DNA from: Annulohypoxylon bovei var. microspora
Lineage: Eukaryota; Ascomycota; Sordariomycetes; Xylariales; Hypoxylaceae
Direction: 5' to 3'
Assembly (NCBI GenBank): GCA_022836615.1
Contig: MU405231.1
Span: 248,001-312,000 of the forward strand
Length of the DNA: 64,000 bases
Shown here in pieces: positions 45,158 through 56,732 of this stretch (position 1 is the first letter of the stretch; each line of letters begins with the position of its first letter). Both the position numbers and the translations under genes were made by a program. A model generated the notes under the pieces. That model was not told the DNA's origin. It saw only the letters and a list, made by a program, of their open reading frames with translations, and ran no database searches.

Positions 45158-46723
45158 ATGGCTTCAAAAGCTTACGAGCCAGCCGATCCGCCTGCTCACG
45201 GGTTTTCTCTTCCCGATGCGAACTTCGAACCCTGGAACAACCAGGCGGTCAGGGATTACTACAAGAAGAAAGAACAGCAGGGTGTCCTAACTGGCCAGAA
45301 CGCCGTTGAGGATGATGTCGAGACAGAAGCCAGGCAAGTAGTTGCTAATTGGGAGAAGGTGATGGGCCGCCAGGCCACTACAGAGGAGAGTGAGAGAATG
45401 ATGGCTAAGATTCGTCGAATTAGGGCCGGAGCTTGGCTCGAAGGCTTAAAGGCGCAGCTTGTTGGAGAAACGACGGTCCCGATCGCGTATTTCAACCGCC
45501 TCGTCGCCGAGAACGAACAATCCATCGCTTTCGTTGCTGAGAAAATGGCTGAGATGTCCCAAGAGAGGCAAGAGGCGAGCGAGCAGATCAACACTCTGCG
45601 TGGTGAAATCCTCAGATTAACCAGTAAAGGCGTAAGTGTAGACAAGGATGCAGAGGAAAAATTACAAAAGGCTATAGACAAGAACACCGAACTCCAAGAG
45701 GATAATGATCGCCTGCGCAAGGAGCTCGCCGATGGTAAGCCGCTAGCGGACGATAAAAAAGAAGCCGAATGCAAGGAGAAAATCGAAAAACTGGAGTCTG
45801 AGCTCCGAGCTGTTCACGCCCAGCGTAGAGAACGAGACCAGAAGATCGAACGCCTGGAGCGGGATCTGCGCGAGTCACGGAACAGAGAGAAGAAGATTAA
45901 AGATGAAATGAAAAGCCAGGACAAGATGCTGCAGATGATGAGTGATCGAGAAGATGAGTATGCCCAAAGGGTTCTGGATCTGGAAAAGGACCTCGAAAAG
46001 GAGAAAAATAAGAAGAAACCGAGCCGGCCTAACTCACCATCTAGCGCGGTCAACATTGCGAGGATTCTAAAGGGGCTTAAGGAAGCGAAGGATCGTAACC
46101 AGGACCTAACCGCGGAGATTGACATCCTCATCGACACCTGGATGTCGGGAGTCGCGAACGCGAACAGACTTCGGGAATACCACAACGCTGTCGAGGAAAT
46201 GAAAACGAACGAAACCGCCTTCCGAAACCGCGTCATCGATCTCTACATCCTACTCGGTTTCGACGGCACCGGCGTCACGGCCGATCAGGCCCTCGAAACA
46301 ATCACGAAGCAGCTAGCTGAGAAGCCAGAAGGGCACCCAATGAAGACCGAGCTCTGGGCCCTCGAGGTGATGACCAGACTGCATCTCGAGCACATGGAGC
46401 TGCGAGCAGAGAGGCTCAAGACGAACACTCTAGAGATGCAGCTCGAGATGGCCAAGTCGGACGCCCAGCTGTCGGCCGAGACCAAGATGCAGTACGGCAT
46501 CTACGACGAGGCGGAGCTGGAGCGCAGAGTCGACTCGCGGACCCAGATGTACAGACAGCACAGACGCGATATCCTGGATCATATCTTTGACGCGTCGAAT
46601 GAGCTCGCCGTCGTTGCTATCAGATGCACGCACCCCCCGACTGCGGAGCGGATTGCCGAAATCCGCAAGAAGTACTTGGATCCGACTTCCCTGCCGCCTC
46701 CAAAACCCCAGCCGCGCCATTGA
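45158..46723 (+). CDS. long coiled-coil protein, unknown function
   Basis: Single exon of 521 codons from the ATG at 45158; the frame extends 7 codons upstream only to a TTG. I do not recognise a named family. Residues 1-35 are Pro-rich; about 40-105 form a charged helical region (EDDVETEARQVVANWEKVMGRQ, KIRRIRAGAWLEGL). From about 115 to 300 heptad-rich sequence (repeated E-K-L-x-x-x-I/L, RERDQKIERLERDLRESRN) indicates a long coiled coil. About 305-400 and 410-515 are further helical segments with EIDILIDTWMSGVANANRLREYHNAVEEM. The C-terminus is Pro-rich (LPPPKPQP). No TM helix or signal. A structural, cytoskeletal or tethering role is likely from architecture alone. Several long minus-strand frames inside it are shadows caused by its GAG/CTC-rich codons. 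Confidence 0.82.
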   Translation: MASKAYEPADPPAHGFSLPDANFEPWNNQAVRDYYKKKEQQGVLTGQNAVEDDVETEARQVVANWEKVMGRQATTEESERMMAKIRRIRAGAWLEGLKAQLVGETTVPIAYFNRLVAENEQSIAFVAEKMAEMSQERQEASEQINTLRGEILRLTSKGVSVDKDAEEKLQKAIDKNTELQEDNDRLRKELADGKPLADDKKEAECKEKIEKLESELRAVHAQRRERDQKIERLERDLRESRNREKKIKDEMKSQDKMLQMMSDREDEYAQRVLDLEKDLEKEKNKKKPSRPNSPSSAVNIARILKGLKEAKDRNQDLTAEIDILIDTWMSGVANANRLREYHNAVEEMKTNETAFRNRVIDLYILLGFDGTGVTADQALETITKQLAEKPEGHPMKTELWALEVMTRLHLEHMELRAERLKTNTLEMQLEMAKSDAQLSAETKMQYGIYDEAELERRVDSRTQMYRQHRRDILDHIFDASNELAVVAIRCTHPPTAERIAEIRKKYLDPTSLPPPKPQPRH

Positions 46724-49700
46724 TGGCTTTGATTTAATGGAATTTGTATTCGGGTTAGAATGATACTTGCGACCTAGAAACGGTGCGTCCTACTATCCAT
46801 ATCTAAGTAGGTATCTTTAGCTGAAAGGATGTTTCATAGCACTACCTAACCTTCATAGGTGCATGAAAAGAGAACATGAGAGCAGGGCACGGGAATCTTT
46901 GAATATTGTTTTGTTCGTTGTTTCGATAAAATGTTTATTTCCCCTTGTTAGCGGAAGTCGTTGCAAAGGTAAATAAAAGGGGCAAACATCCGCTCTGTTT
47001 AATGTAAGCTGCTTCCAAAAACTACAGTTCCTAAAACTATCATTAGAATCTGTTTTTACCTAAGTAGGCATGTTCTAATCAAAATCTTGAATAAATTACT
47101 AGCATAATATGTGACTTGATTATTAATCATTGATCTTCTACCTAGCTAGAATCCAAATTATCGCGACGGCCCCATAACAGAAATAGGACCAGACCCATGT
47201 GAAATACCATTCTAGAAGCTTGTCCGGTTAACAAATTGAACTTTTTTGTAATTACATGACAGATATGTCTATTCATAGAGCCGTGAGCCAGAATTCTTCC
47301 ACATCTCCACGCCAGTTATTATACCCCTGAAAACCCGGCTCTTGCAATCGGATCACGCAGTAACCGCCATAGATAAAATACTCACGCACCGCCCCCATTA
47401 TCAATTGTACATATTGCAGTCGTCCAGATACAAGTGCCACATGGCAGCGAAACCTTCGCTCCGCCACGTTCTCCTTTGCGAATATGCCGGTGGATGGCGT
47501 CAGACAGCGCGCACAAACCCATTTGACGAGCGATCTCCGAGTTCTTGTATCTTACAGACGCGGTTCATTTCCCAAGTAGGCAAGTAAGTTGCCAAATCGC
47601 AAGGGATGCTGTTTTTGTCGAATTGGACGGTCCGCGTGAGAGACTGCGCTCCGGCTTCAATGACATCCGGGCGTGTTCCTCTCACGAGATACTTCTATGA
47701 GAGAGCAACCTTGTTCATTCGCGGATTTTTATGGTTGCACATCATCTTTCATTGGTAATTTATAACCCCAGATGCGCAGTATTCGAGTGGTTGATAGAGT
47801 AAGCTACTTTGGAACTGTAGCGAGGATTTGCTTGAGGACACCCCGTCGTCGGTAGGGATATGTGTGGCACGGACTGACGCGTCCCGGCACGCCGGATGCG
47901 CCAGGGCGGCGCTCTCATGCCAATACTTTCCTTGGTATTGTTGGTGATGCGTACCGACTTGATCTGGAGGTACATCCGGGGGCATAGCCGGGGCACGGAC
48001 GAGGGCCGCAATCCAAGAGGTTGGTTTGTGGAGCCGAATCCCTAGGTATGTACCTAAATCCTTAAGCTTGGTAAGCTGCCGATGCGCAAAGTCAATCGTC
48101 AGCAACCGTCACCTTTCTCGTGGCTTAGCACCCGTCGTGCAAACTTCGATTCGCGATCTCTGCGAGGCGGGTGTCGACGTTGGCATCGTTGAGGTTGGGA
48201 GCCACGACTCAGTAATACCCAACGCCGCGTCACTCTGTCTAAAACCGTTCCCGCAGAATAAGCTTGGTGGGCTAGGAAGCTAGCCGACCCGTGCTTTAGC
48301 ACGATGACCGGTACGTTTAGTGACGTTAGATGATCTGTAAGTGAGCTTGTTTAGAACTGCCTTGATTTGGAAGATTAGGGTAACGCGCTTAGCGAGTCAG
48401 ATACCCAGCGAGCCTAAGCTCGATTCCAGTTTCGTCATTAGTTCTAGGCTCACAATTTGACCGAATCCAAATCATTTCCCCATTATAATAAGAGAGCTTA
48501 TGATAATAGCGGAAGGTGGTGTAGATAACGGGTATAGATGATGGTGTTTACACGTGGTAAAGGCGTTAAACCCTACTTGCGCTCTGGATCAGTGATAGGA
48601 CATCTACAACTACTTCCGCTAAAAACTAGATTTAACTATTTGGAATCTATCTCAATATTAGCAACTTAAAGTCCAATAACTTAAAGTTTAGTGGTAGGAA
48701 GAGGCTAAAGGGTTAATAAACTCAAGGTATCTGTTCATCTATCTACCCTCCTACCTATCCACTCTCATCCCTGTGAACATGAATACACACAATGAAACAA
48801 GTCAATATCAAGTCAGCCTGGCTGTATGTGAACCAGGAATAAACTCCGACAATTTTTCAACTACGGTAGATGATCCTTGAAGAGCTGAAAGACGGGTAAG
48901 GGATTTGATTCCTAATAGCGTCCCGTCGATGAGCTTCTTGCGACAGGAGACTTTTTGATAGCGGGCTAATATTCCTAAAATATCGTCATTACATACATCC
49001 CCTGCTGGAACTCTATTGAGCTGGCTATCGAGAGTGATGGTCTCCTTAAACACCCAAGCTTTAAGTAAGTTGCACGAGTGGGCATTAGATAGGGGTGTTG
49101 TTTGGGTAACTACTTGCGTACGGTGATGGAATCTTCTCGTAACTCCTGAGTACTAGGCAAATAACTAAATAAAACCCTTAGTGGGCTATCTCAGCGTTCA
49201 CAGGTTGGATATTCGAACATGTATGTATGATTACCTGTAGTCAGCCCCCAAAGGTCCGAATGGTTGCTCCACAAGCAGCAAATGGACCCATTCTCCTTAA
49301 GCTTCGCCCATCGCGATAACCTGTTAACCTCAAACATTCGGCCGACGTGCTTTGCCTTTCCCCAGGTAACTGGATATTCATCGACTTTATGACCAGTTGG
49401 TGCCCTGAGATAGCTAGAGGTTGCATTATACGTCGTTGGCGCGGGAGATTTATGGAGTTCTGGGGTTAGGACCGACTAGACGGTCGCACCCCTGCGATGC
49501 CTAGAGCGAGCCCCGTTAAAGGACCGTTGAGGCGGGCTCGCTTATATTAGTATCAATGGCGCCGATTCAGATGAAGTTTATCGCAAGCCTTAACTGTACA
49601 TACCTACTGTACTTACACATGCATACAAAATCTTTATTAAGGAGATGAGGCCAAATTCATCTCGGTCTCATCGCTTACGTAAAGGTTGTATTGCTTGCCG

Positions 49701-52700
49701 AGAGTCCCTGAAGCTGGGCAATCGAAAACAACCCGGAGGGTGGGAAACTAATTAATTATCGCGAGACATGCGTCTGGGCTTGATCTTGCAGACCTCCAAT
49801 GCCGGCTCTTCTCGCTGCAGGTGCCGCTGATCGTACGACGTCAAAAAGAAAACACACGGGGACTCTAATCCGGGGGAATAAGCATCAATAAAGTGTGTCT
49901 TTCATGGTTCCCCGGATTTCTTTTTCTCGGCATAATACGATGTGATGCTGCCTGCGACGTCCCAAATGCGACATGCTGGTTCTCGCAGTAAATTAATTTC
50001 AATAAATTAGTTGGAGCAGTATTCAATCAGCCGGTGACGTAGCAGTGAGTACGGAAGTGAGGATAATTATACGTTGGTGTAAGTTGAGGAACCTTGGCAA
50101 TGCGCCTGTATGTCTATCTGTCACTGTTTCAACAAGTTGACGGCTATTATCAAGTAGAATGAACGAAGTCACATACTGAGGTTGATAAGACTGCTCTTTG
50201 CATGCTGCTAAGCTTTCCGATGAATAATCGCCGAAATATTATTGTATAAGTAGGTAGGAGGTAGTCTTGTCAATGATAGTGTGGAATATGTTGGCTTAGC
50301 TGTGACTTTTATTAGATTGGCTGGCTAGACCAAGATGATATGTCTCATCACATGCTTTTCATTTTCACCTCGTGAACGATCTAGCCTCAGGTCTGTAGTT
50401 GTATCGATCTTATTGCAGCCTCCATCGTACAGAGAGATAGTGTCGTCGTATCGCTCCAACGCCGATAGTTCTTGTCTTGTTAGGTGTCATGAAAGACCCC
50501 GTAGGACAAGACCAGGCGAAAGCGAGAATTGAACTGTTTTTAGACCTCACTGTATATCGCCGAGTGGACTCAATGCATAGTCTTCAGCTTCTTATGTATA
50601 GTATATTAAGTCGGATGATGATTATCACGGATCTAGATCTTAATATGTTAGTTAGGTCTTACCCGGCATTCTAGATCTGGATATTCGGACGATAGATTCG
50701 GCGTTCTAACCTTAAAGTAAAGAGAGCCTCAAACCTTCGCCGCCTTCTGTAGGATCGTTCCTTGAAATTCGGAAGTAAATAATAGGGGCTAACGACACTA
50801 AGCTAAGTCGATTTAGAAGGTAAGCAAGACCCTTGAAAAAGGAACAAATGAAAGAGCGGAGGATGGTTAACATAACAGGTTGTCATATGACCTAGGTACT
50901 GCCAAATGAGGTACCGAGAAATTAGTTTATCTATTCCAGGCCTCATTTTTACGAGGAAATATGGTAGAATCATCCTTACAATCGCTTTTTTGTTGGACCT
51001 GCGAATGGTATCATATTCTGCGATTGTTGTCTCTTATATGCGAACTGCCTAAACGAGGTGTCGGACAAGGGGTGTTATCAGATCTATGCATCGCATTGCT
51101 GTGGACCCCTAAAGCTTGACAGCAGCGACGAGGTTGAAATTAAGCTCCTATGATTAGACATCTCGTCTTCCGTTTCGATTAATTATCATGAACTGCCCAG
51201 ACATTACGTAGGAGCGGGTCGCTTCTTGAACCAGTAAGAGTTAGCACCACAGTAAGGTCTAGACTCTATGATCGGTATATCTTAGCTGCGGGCGGGGAGG
51301 CTGAGCGCGTCTCTCTGACCTCTCAGTGGTGATTTAGCAATGATTTGACAGGTTTGTGGCTTTCACAAGTGCTGACAAGCCGCTGACGCATGGTCGACCC
51401 GCCTGACAAATCGTCGATGATATGTGTCAGAATGTAAGGAAGAGACGAAATTTTTCTAGACCTAAAACAAAATACGTCAATTTTTTTTATCCAAGAGCGA
51501 TGCTCCGGGACGCAAAGAAGTCCAAAAAGTCCAGATACCTGGGATCCAGAACGGCACGTAGGGATGCCAAGACACGGCGGTTGCGCATATCGAGGCTGTC
51601 ACGGACGACTTTGGACTTCTAAGCATTGACTGAGTAAGAAGAAGACGTTTTGAATAACAGTGCTTTAGACTGCAATGTGGGATAGATCGACCCTCGGTCC
51701 TACCGCTTAGAGACGAGCCTGATATTCAAGGGCGATGATGTCTTTGAAGATAGTTTGAAACTTTAGGTCGGAGATTTGGATTAGGAATCAAGATGAAATT
51801 TGTCAGTTCTCGGGATGACAAGAATCCTTGGGTCGCCGTGCAGTAAGTCAAACTTCATGATCAAGACTAGCGAGCGTATTTGTCACTGGAAAACAGATGA
51901 GCTACCGTCTTGGCACCCGATATTCTGGGTTGACAGGCTGTAGCTCGTCCGTAACGTTCGGATGAGTCCTTGGACGCTCAAGGACAAGATTAGATTATCT
52001 GCTTCCGCCGGACTCTTGGATCGCTCCGGTGGTAGAGTGGATAAGTTATAGAGAACACGGAACATCCCCACTGAGGAATCCAAACTAGAAGGCCAAGGAA
52101 TCACCTAATCATGTCCTAATTGGGATAAAACGTTCAAACGGTTGCACTTCATCCGGGATTTTCAACAGGGTTGAATGAACCCGACCGTTTTATCCATATT
52201 ACTAGACTTTCCGACTGTAGCACGTTTGGGATGACGAGCAGGGTTCTCGTAGAGTTTTCGTAGGGCTCAAGGAAGAAAATAGAAGTCAATCAGGAAAGGG
52301 AAAGGAATGAAGGGAAATAAACGAATCGTACCTAACAATTGGTTAGTAAGTAGGTATCTAGGTACTTTAATCGATTAAGCAAATACGGAACCGGGCATCA
52401 ATTGTTGCGGACCAGTCCAGTGAACCTTAACCTTGTAACCTTGCTAGTAGCATGGACCCTGCCGGTACTGTAGGTACCAAAGTACCACCCCGGGACCAAT
52501 AATATTTGGCACTTTAGTGTCATTTTTATAAATTCACACCCCCTTTTTCCCTTTTTCATCTCACCTTACTGCTTCAACATCTCAACCAAACACATCTATC
52601 TTCAGGATCCAGACCACCGGCCCTCTCTTCTGCTCTTGCCTCCTTCCTTGAAGAGAACGTACATTCTGTCTTTCTAATCCAGCCTGCCCCACAGATTCTC

Positions 52701-53538
52701 TATACTTGGATTCCAACATTTCACATTCCATCTAAGACTATGTCACCTTAGACACATAAGCGAAACTGTGCTTAATCTACTTAGTCAACTCTTGACCATG
52801 ACTCGTGAGAAGAAAGTGAGAAGTCTTGCTCCTCCGCCTCCGAGCGTAGTACCGTATTCCCGCCGACTCCAAAATGTAACTAGTCACTAACTCATAACTA
52901 TGACGAGCCTAAGTGCTTGTAACTTGACCTTACCACCACTGCCCCTGCTGGTGTTAGATAGCCATGATTGGCACCTGGGCAACAATGCATGTAGAGTTAA
53001 TCGCAACTCTTGACCGGTGGACGAATCGGCGCCACGGCCTATCTGATACTTCCCTTTTGGGTATAGGGATTCCGAGTATCCAAGTATGGTCTTATGGTCT
53101 TATGGTCCTCTTTTTATCTATTATACTATACTATACAAGAGTATGACCACACAGACATGTGCTTTACGCCGGGGTGCACGATTCAGGATGCCCCCCAGCA
53201 ACATGGGGACGACTTACGATATAATTATGGCTGCGCCCATATGATTTTCGTCAGGGCAAGAAGGATTGTGCTAAGCATACCTGTTGGCTGACGTCTGCAC
53301 CCCACGGTTGAATCGTTGAGATCCGCCTCGTTCCTTTAAACAGTCTGATATTACTCACTGTACAACCACTCGGTCCCGATCAGTCAGCGTACAACAAAGC
53401 CTTACATAGGAGAGGCCGCGTCCACCTCTCAGCTACCCATAGCTCACCATCTAGCTATAGCTATAAGACAACCGGTTCCGTCCGTCTTCTCACTACTCAT
53501 AGACACCGGTATCAAAGTCGTATCCTTACGAGGTCATC
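46724..53538. other. 6.8-kb gene-poor region
   Basis: No confident gene. Noted: ACCTAGGT at 50890-50897; an inverted repeat AGAAGTCCAAA / TTTGGACTTCT (51516-51526, 51610-51620); a hairpin GAGCGAGCCC / GGGCTCGCT near 49504-49552; and a promoter-like TATA plus pyrimidine-rich leader at 52527-52790 followed by a possible two-exon small gene (52798-53146). Overlapping frames at 47749-48302 on both strands show no recognisable domain. Confidence 0.5.
52798..53146 (+). CDS. possible two-exon small membrane-anchored protein (tentative)
   Basis: ATG at 52798 after a TATAAAT box (52527-52533) and a long C/T-rich leader. The frame of 26 codons reaches a possible donor (GTAACT at 52876). Joining to 52958 (after GGTGTTAG) keeps phase and continues for 63 codons to the TGA at 53144-53146. 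The product would be about 88 residues with a basic, Pro-rich N-terminus and one C-terminal hydrophobic helix (GLMVLFLSIILYY). The donor is weak and there is no known family, so this rests on promoter-like context and phase alone. Unspliced, the first frame stops at 52890. Confidence 0.25.
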
Positions 53539-55496
53539 ATGTCGTCGATGTCTACGAGTCCACAAGCTACTGCGACGGCAACCGCCTCGTCAGGCGCCAG
53601 TCACGAAGCATGGTTGATGGCACGGCAAAAACTTAACACGACAACCTTAATACAATATGCAGCTTCACTTAGTGCTCTTATCGGCGTCTTTATTATTGCC
53701 CACTGGCTTCGCTTCATAGTCGTCAAACTTGGCTGGTCTCGTTCACGTAGCCCGATATTGCTACCTTTTATCGCACTTACAAGGTGAGTCCGAGTTCTAT
53801 GAAATTCATATAACTTACTTGGATGGTCTAATATTTTTATCTAGAGTTACTAGAAGATTCTTCGTAAGGAGTCTACCAGGCTTCACCTCTGTCGGACATG
53901 CTGTTCTTGTACTAGTCTATGTAGCCCTGAACGCTACATTCAGTTTCTACAATGTTGATTACAGTGTCTCTGCCAATGTGGCTGCTCGATTTGGCTGGTG
54001 AGTCCTCACATCGGCCTCTCCATTTGCTGCGCTAATATAAGAGATTGTAGGATGGCAACTGGGAATATGGTCTTCGTAGTATTCCTTGCGCTGAAAAACA
54101 CGCCTCTAGCATTCCTCACAGCGTATTCGTATGAGCGACTAAACGTCTTACATCAAATCGCCGGGTACACTACTATGCTTTACGTTATTCTTCACGGTTC
54201 CATCTATGCGTCCTATTTCATCGGTGCCGGAAGGATTTCAGTCCTCCAAGAGGACGTCGTCACAGCCGGTATCGTTGCTGGATTTACCATGCTCGCCTCC
54301 GTTATGGCTGGCATGGTTCTGAGACGTTTTAACTATGAGCTCTTCTACATTGCACATGTCATCCTCTTTCTCGCCATCGTCGTCGGGTTAGGCTTACATC
54401 GTCCCGAATTCAAAGCCGAACAAACATTATACGCAACCGTAATTCTTGCCGCGCTGTGGTTCGCCGATCGCCTCATTCGGGTCTGTCGACTAGCTTATAA
54501 TAGCATCAACAACGAGGCCAATATTTACGCTCTTCCCGATGGCGGTACTAGGATAGTGCTCAAGAAGCCCATCTCGCGCGCTCGCCCTGGCAAGCACTGC
54601 TATGTGTGGCTTCCGAAAATCAGGACCTTCGAGACTCATCCATTTACCATCGTGGCAAACGATCCATTTGAACTTGTCATCAACTCATACAGTGGCTTCA
54701 CTCGTAGCCTCCACGATCACGCAATGAAGAACCCTGGGGCAAGCCTCAAAGTCTCAGTTGAAGGTCCATACGGCACCCTTCCGGACCCCATGGACTTCGA
54801 CAAAGTTGTCTTGGTTGCAGGTGGCTCTGGCGCGACCTTTACATTTGGCATAGCGTCCGACATGCTTTCACGAATGTCTGAGAATTCTAAGCAGCAGATT
54901 GATTTCATTTGGGCTGTCAAAGGACATGGTACGTAATCATATCTGCCGGTGAAATCATCTCGACGCAGAAACATACTAACGCCCACCTAGATAACTTAAC
55001 ATGGTTTACGCAACACTTGAATAACCTTCTTAACCATGTTCACGCACCGAAAATCGCCCTGAAGGTACATGTTACTAGACTAGGGCCTTCATCCCTCAGA
55101 AATCCCTCCCTAGCGACGTCAGACACTTCTACTACGGACCTGGGACCGTCAGCCCTCGAGAAAGGCACGCCCGACTACATCGCTTCCAGTGGCCCGGCTT
55201 CTTCTGCCGCCACCCGATACGAATCCGACCGAGAAGAAAAGGATGCTGCCCAACACATGGACCTCCCATCTGCAGCAACGAGCACGACGAACTTAAATCT
55301 ACCGATCCGCACTGGAAGGCCCGATACAGAGGCGGAGATAAAGGCGGCGGTGAATTCGATGACCAAGAACCAACGAGTTCTCATCGCTTCCTGTGGGCCT
55401 GATGCCTTGAGCAACGTGGTCCGGAACGTAGCGGCTAGCTGCATCAGGGTCGACGGCCCCGCGGTCGAAGTCCACTGCGAACAGTTTGGCTGGTGA
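53539..55496 (+). CDS. ferric-chelate reductase (FRE/NOX family)
   Basis: Four exons: 53539-53783, 53845-53997, 54051-54928, 54991-55496; 593 residues. Ferric-reductase TM domain with the two bis-histidine heme pairs H167/H181 (HQIAGYTTMLYVILH) and H235/H249 (HVILFLAIVVGLGLH), each 14 apart. FAD-binding domain with HPFTI (329-333) and the NAD(P)H-binding part with GPYG, VAGGSGATFTFGI, and CGPDALSNVV near the end; the C-terminus EVHCEQFGW is the usual one. A Ser/Thr-rich insert of about 100 residues lies between the NAD(P)-binding segments, as in many fungal members. It reduces Fe(III) or Cu(II) at the plasma membrane for uptake. No adjacent multicopper oxidase, permease or siderophore gene. 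Expected to be iron-regulated, but I did not find a convincing GATA-factor site cluster. Confidence 0.92.
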
Positions 55497-56277
55497 TTTC
55501 ATCCACCTTTTCATTTATACGAATCGTCATGAGTTAATGGGGTGTTTTACATTCGGACGGGATCACCCATGAAGATCTAATATGATCATCGTCCTTTTTT
55601 ACTTGGGCTAGTAGACGGCGTTTTGGAGTATGCATGTTTTATGTGTATGTATTATGCCGCTTTGCGTCGAATATCAACTAGGGGATCAGAGAGGCGCCCG
55701 CGGGGAAATTCCATCATACCCTGGAGAAGTGTGCGACTTGCAATATAGGATATAGACGTGGGCGTATATAGGACGAACAAACTATACTATATTCAGATAT
55801 AATCGAGATGATCCTCAATTTTCTACGAACCATCGTGCTTGAGGCTTGAGTCCAGACTTAAAACTACCGACACGTCAAGTAGTACCTACAGTAACTACCC
55901 GCCTAAGGTAATGCTTAAATGAACAACCCTTACCAATCTCACGATTTACGCTCTCGTTATCTTCATACCATGCATGTCTCTGCCATGTCAATTGTTATTA
56001 AGCACGTTATCAGCACGTCATTGACTCAACCAGTCCCGCCGCTATCAACCCGCCCTCACACATGCCTCATTAGTACCTAGGGCCAGCACTTCAGCTGCCC
56101 TATCTAATAGCGAGTGGCGCGACGTTCTGCGCCTGGCCAATCAGACCGACGTTTGGGCGGGTTTACTAATTTATGACTTTCCAGTTGCGTACCTAGGTAC
56201 CCCACAAGAGCCGTGAGATTGTGTAGCATTCAATCGAAGATCATTTCCATGTACTCTTTGTCTGTCTGTGTATAGGT

Positions 56278-56732
56278 TAGGGGTCGGCAAAATACGTATT
56301 TTGACTCAAAATACGGTATTTAAATACAATACGTGCATTATACCATTATACGCATACAAAATTGTATTTTGAATTGTATAATCAGGTATAATAAACTTTC
56401 CACCACCACCACGTTTTTCTTTATATAATTATAAGGTTTATTTTACTCCCAATGTTGTCATTATTATCTTATTGAATTTATTTATTTTTTATTATGCGAT
56501 TTAATTAATTTAAGTGGTTGAAATGGTTGAAGCAATTGAGCGCGATCAGTCACGATTAATTGAAAATGTTTCCTTAAGTGGATATTTCTAAAAATATTGC
56601 ATACCCACTACTAATAAATATGGGGCCGACTAGTTATTCCGATCCGTTATACGTATAGTGAATCATTATACGGTATTAATACATGTATTATACGTATAGT
56701 GCATAATACGTATTTTGAAAATCCGAACCCTA
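56278..56732. mobile_element. non-autonomous hAT-like element with 8-bp target duplication
   Basis: The 8-mer GTATAGGT occurs immediately left (56270-56277) and right (56733-56740). The element begins TAGGGGTCGG and ends CCGAACCCTA, i.e. inverted termini matching at 9 of 10 bases. Both subterminal regions carry AATACGTATTTTGA (56291- and 56705-) plus further TATACGTATA palindromes. The 455-bp interior is AT-rich with no transposase frame. An 8-bp duplication with short TIRs is the hallmark of the hAT superfamily (established knowledge). Confidence 0.85.

Noticed and set aside
45259..46720. Several long minus-strand frames (up to 171 codons) inside the coiled-coil gene
   Set aside because: Ser/Leu/Arg-rich mirror translations of GAG/AAG-rich coding sequence; the plus-strand frame is continuous and coiled-coil-like.
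47749..48302. Overlapping frames of 67-118 codons on both strands
   Set aside because: They contradict each other, lack motifs and have no clean start; at most a decayed gene.
51516..51620. Inverted repeat AGAAGTCCAAA / TTTGGACTTCT as a possible transposon
   Set aside because: Only 11 bases, no target duplication and no similarity beyond the arms.
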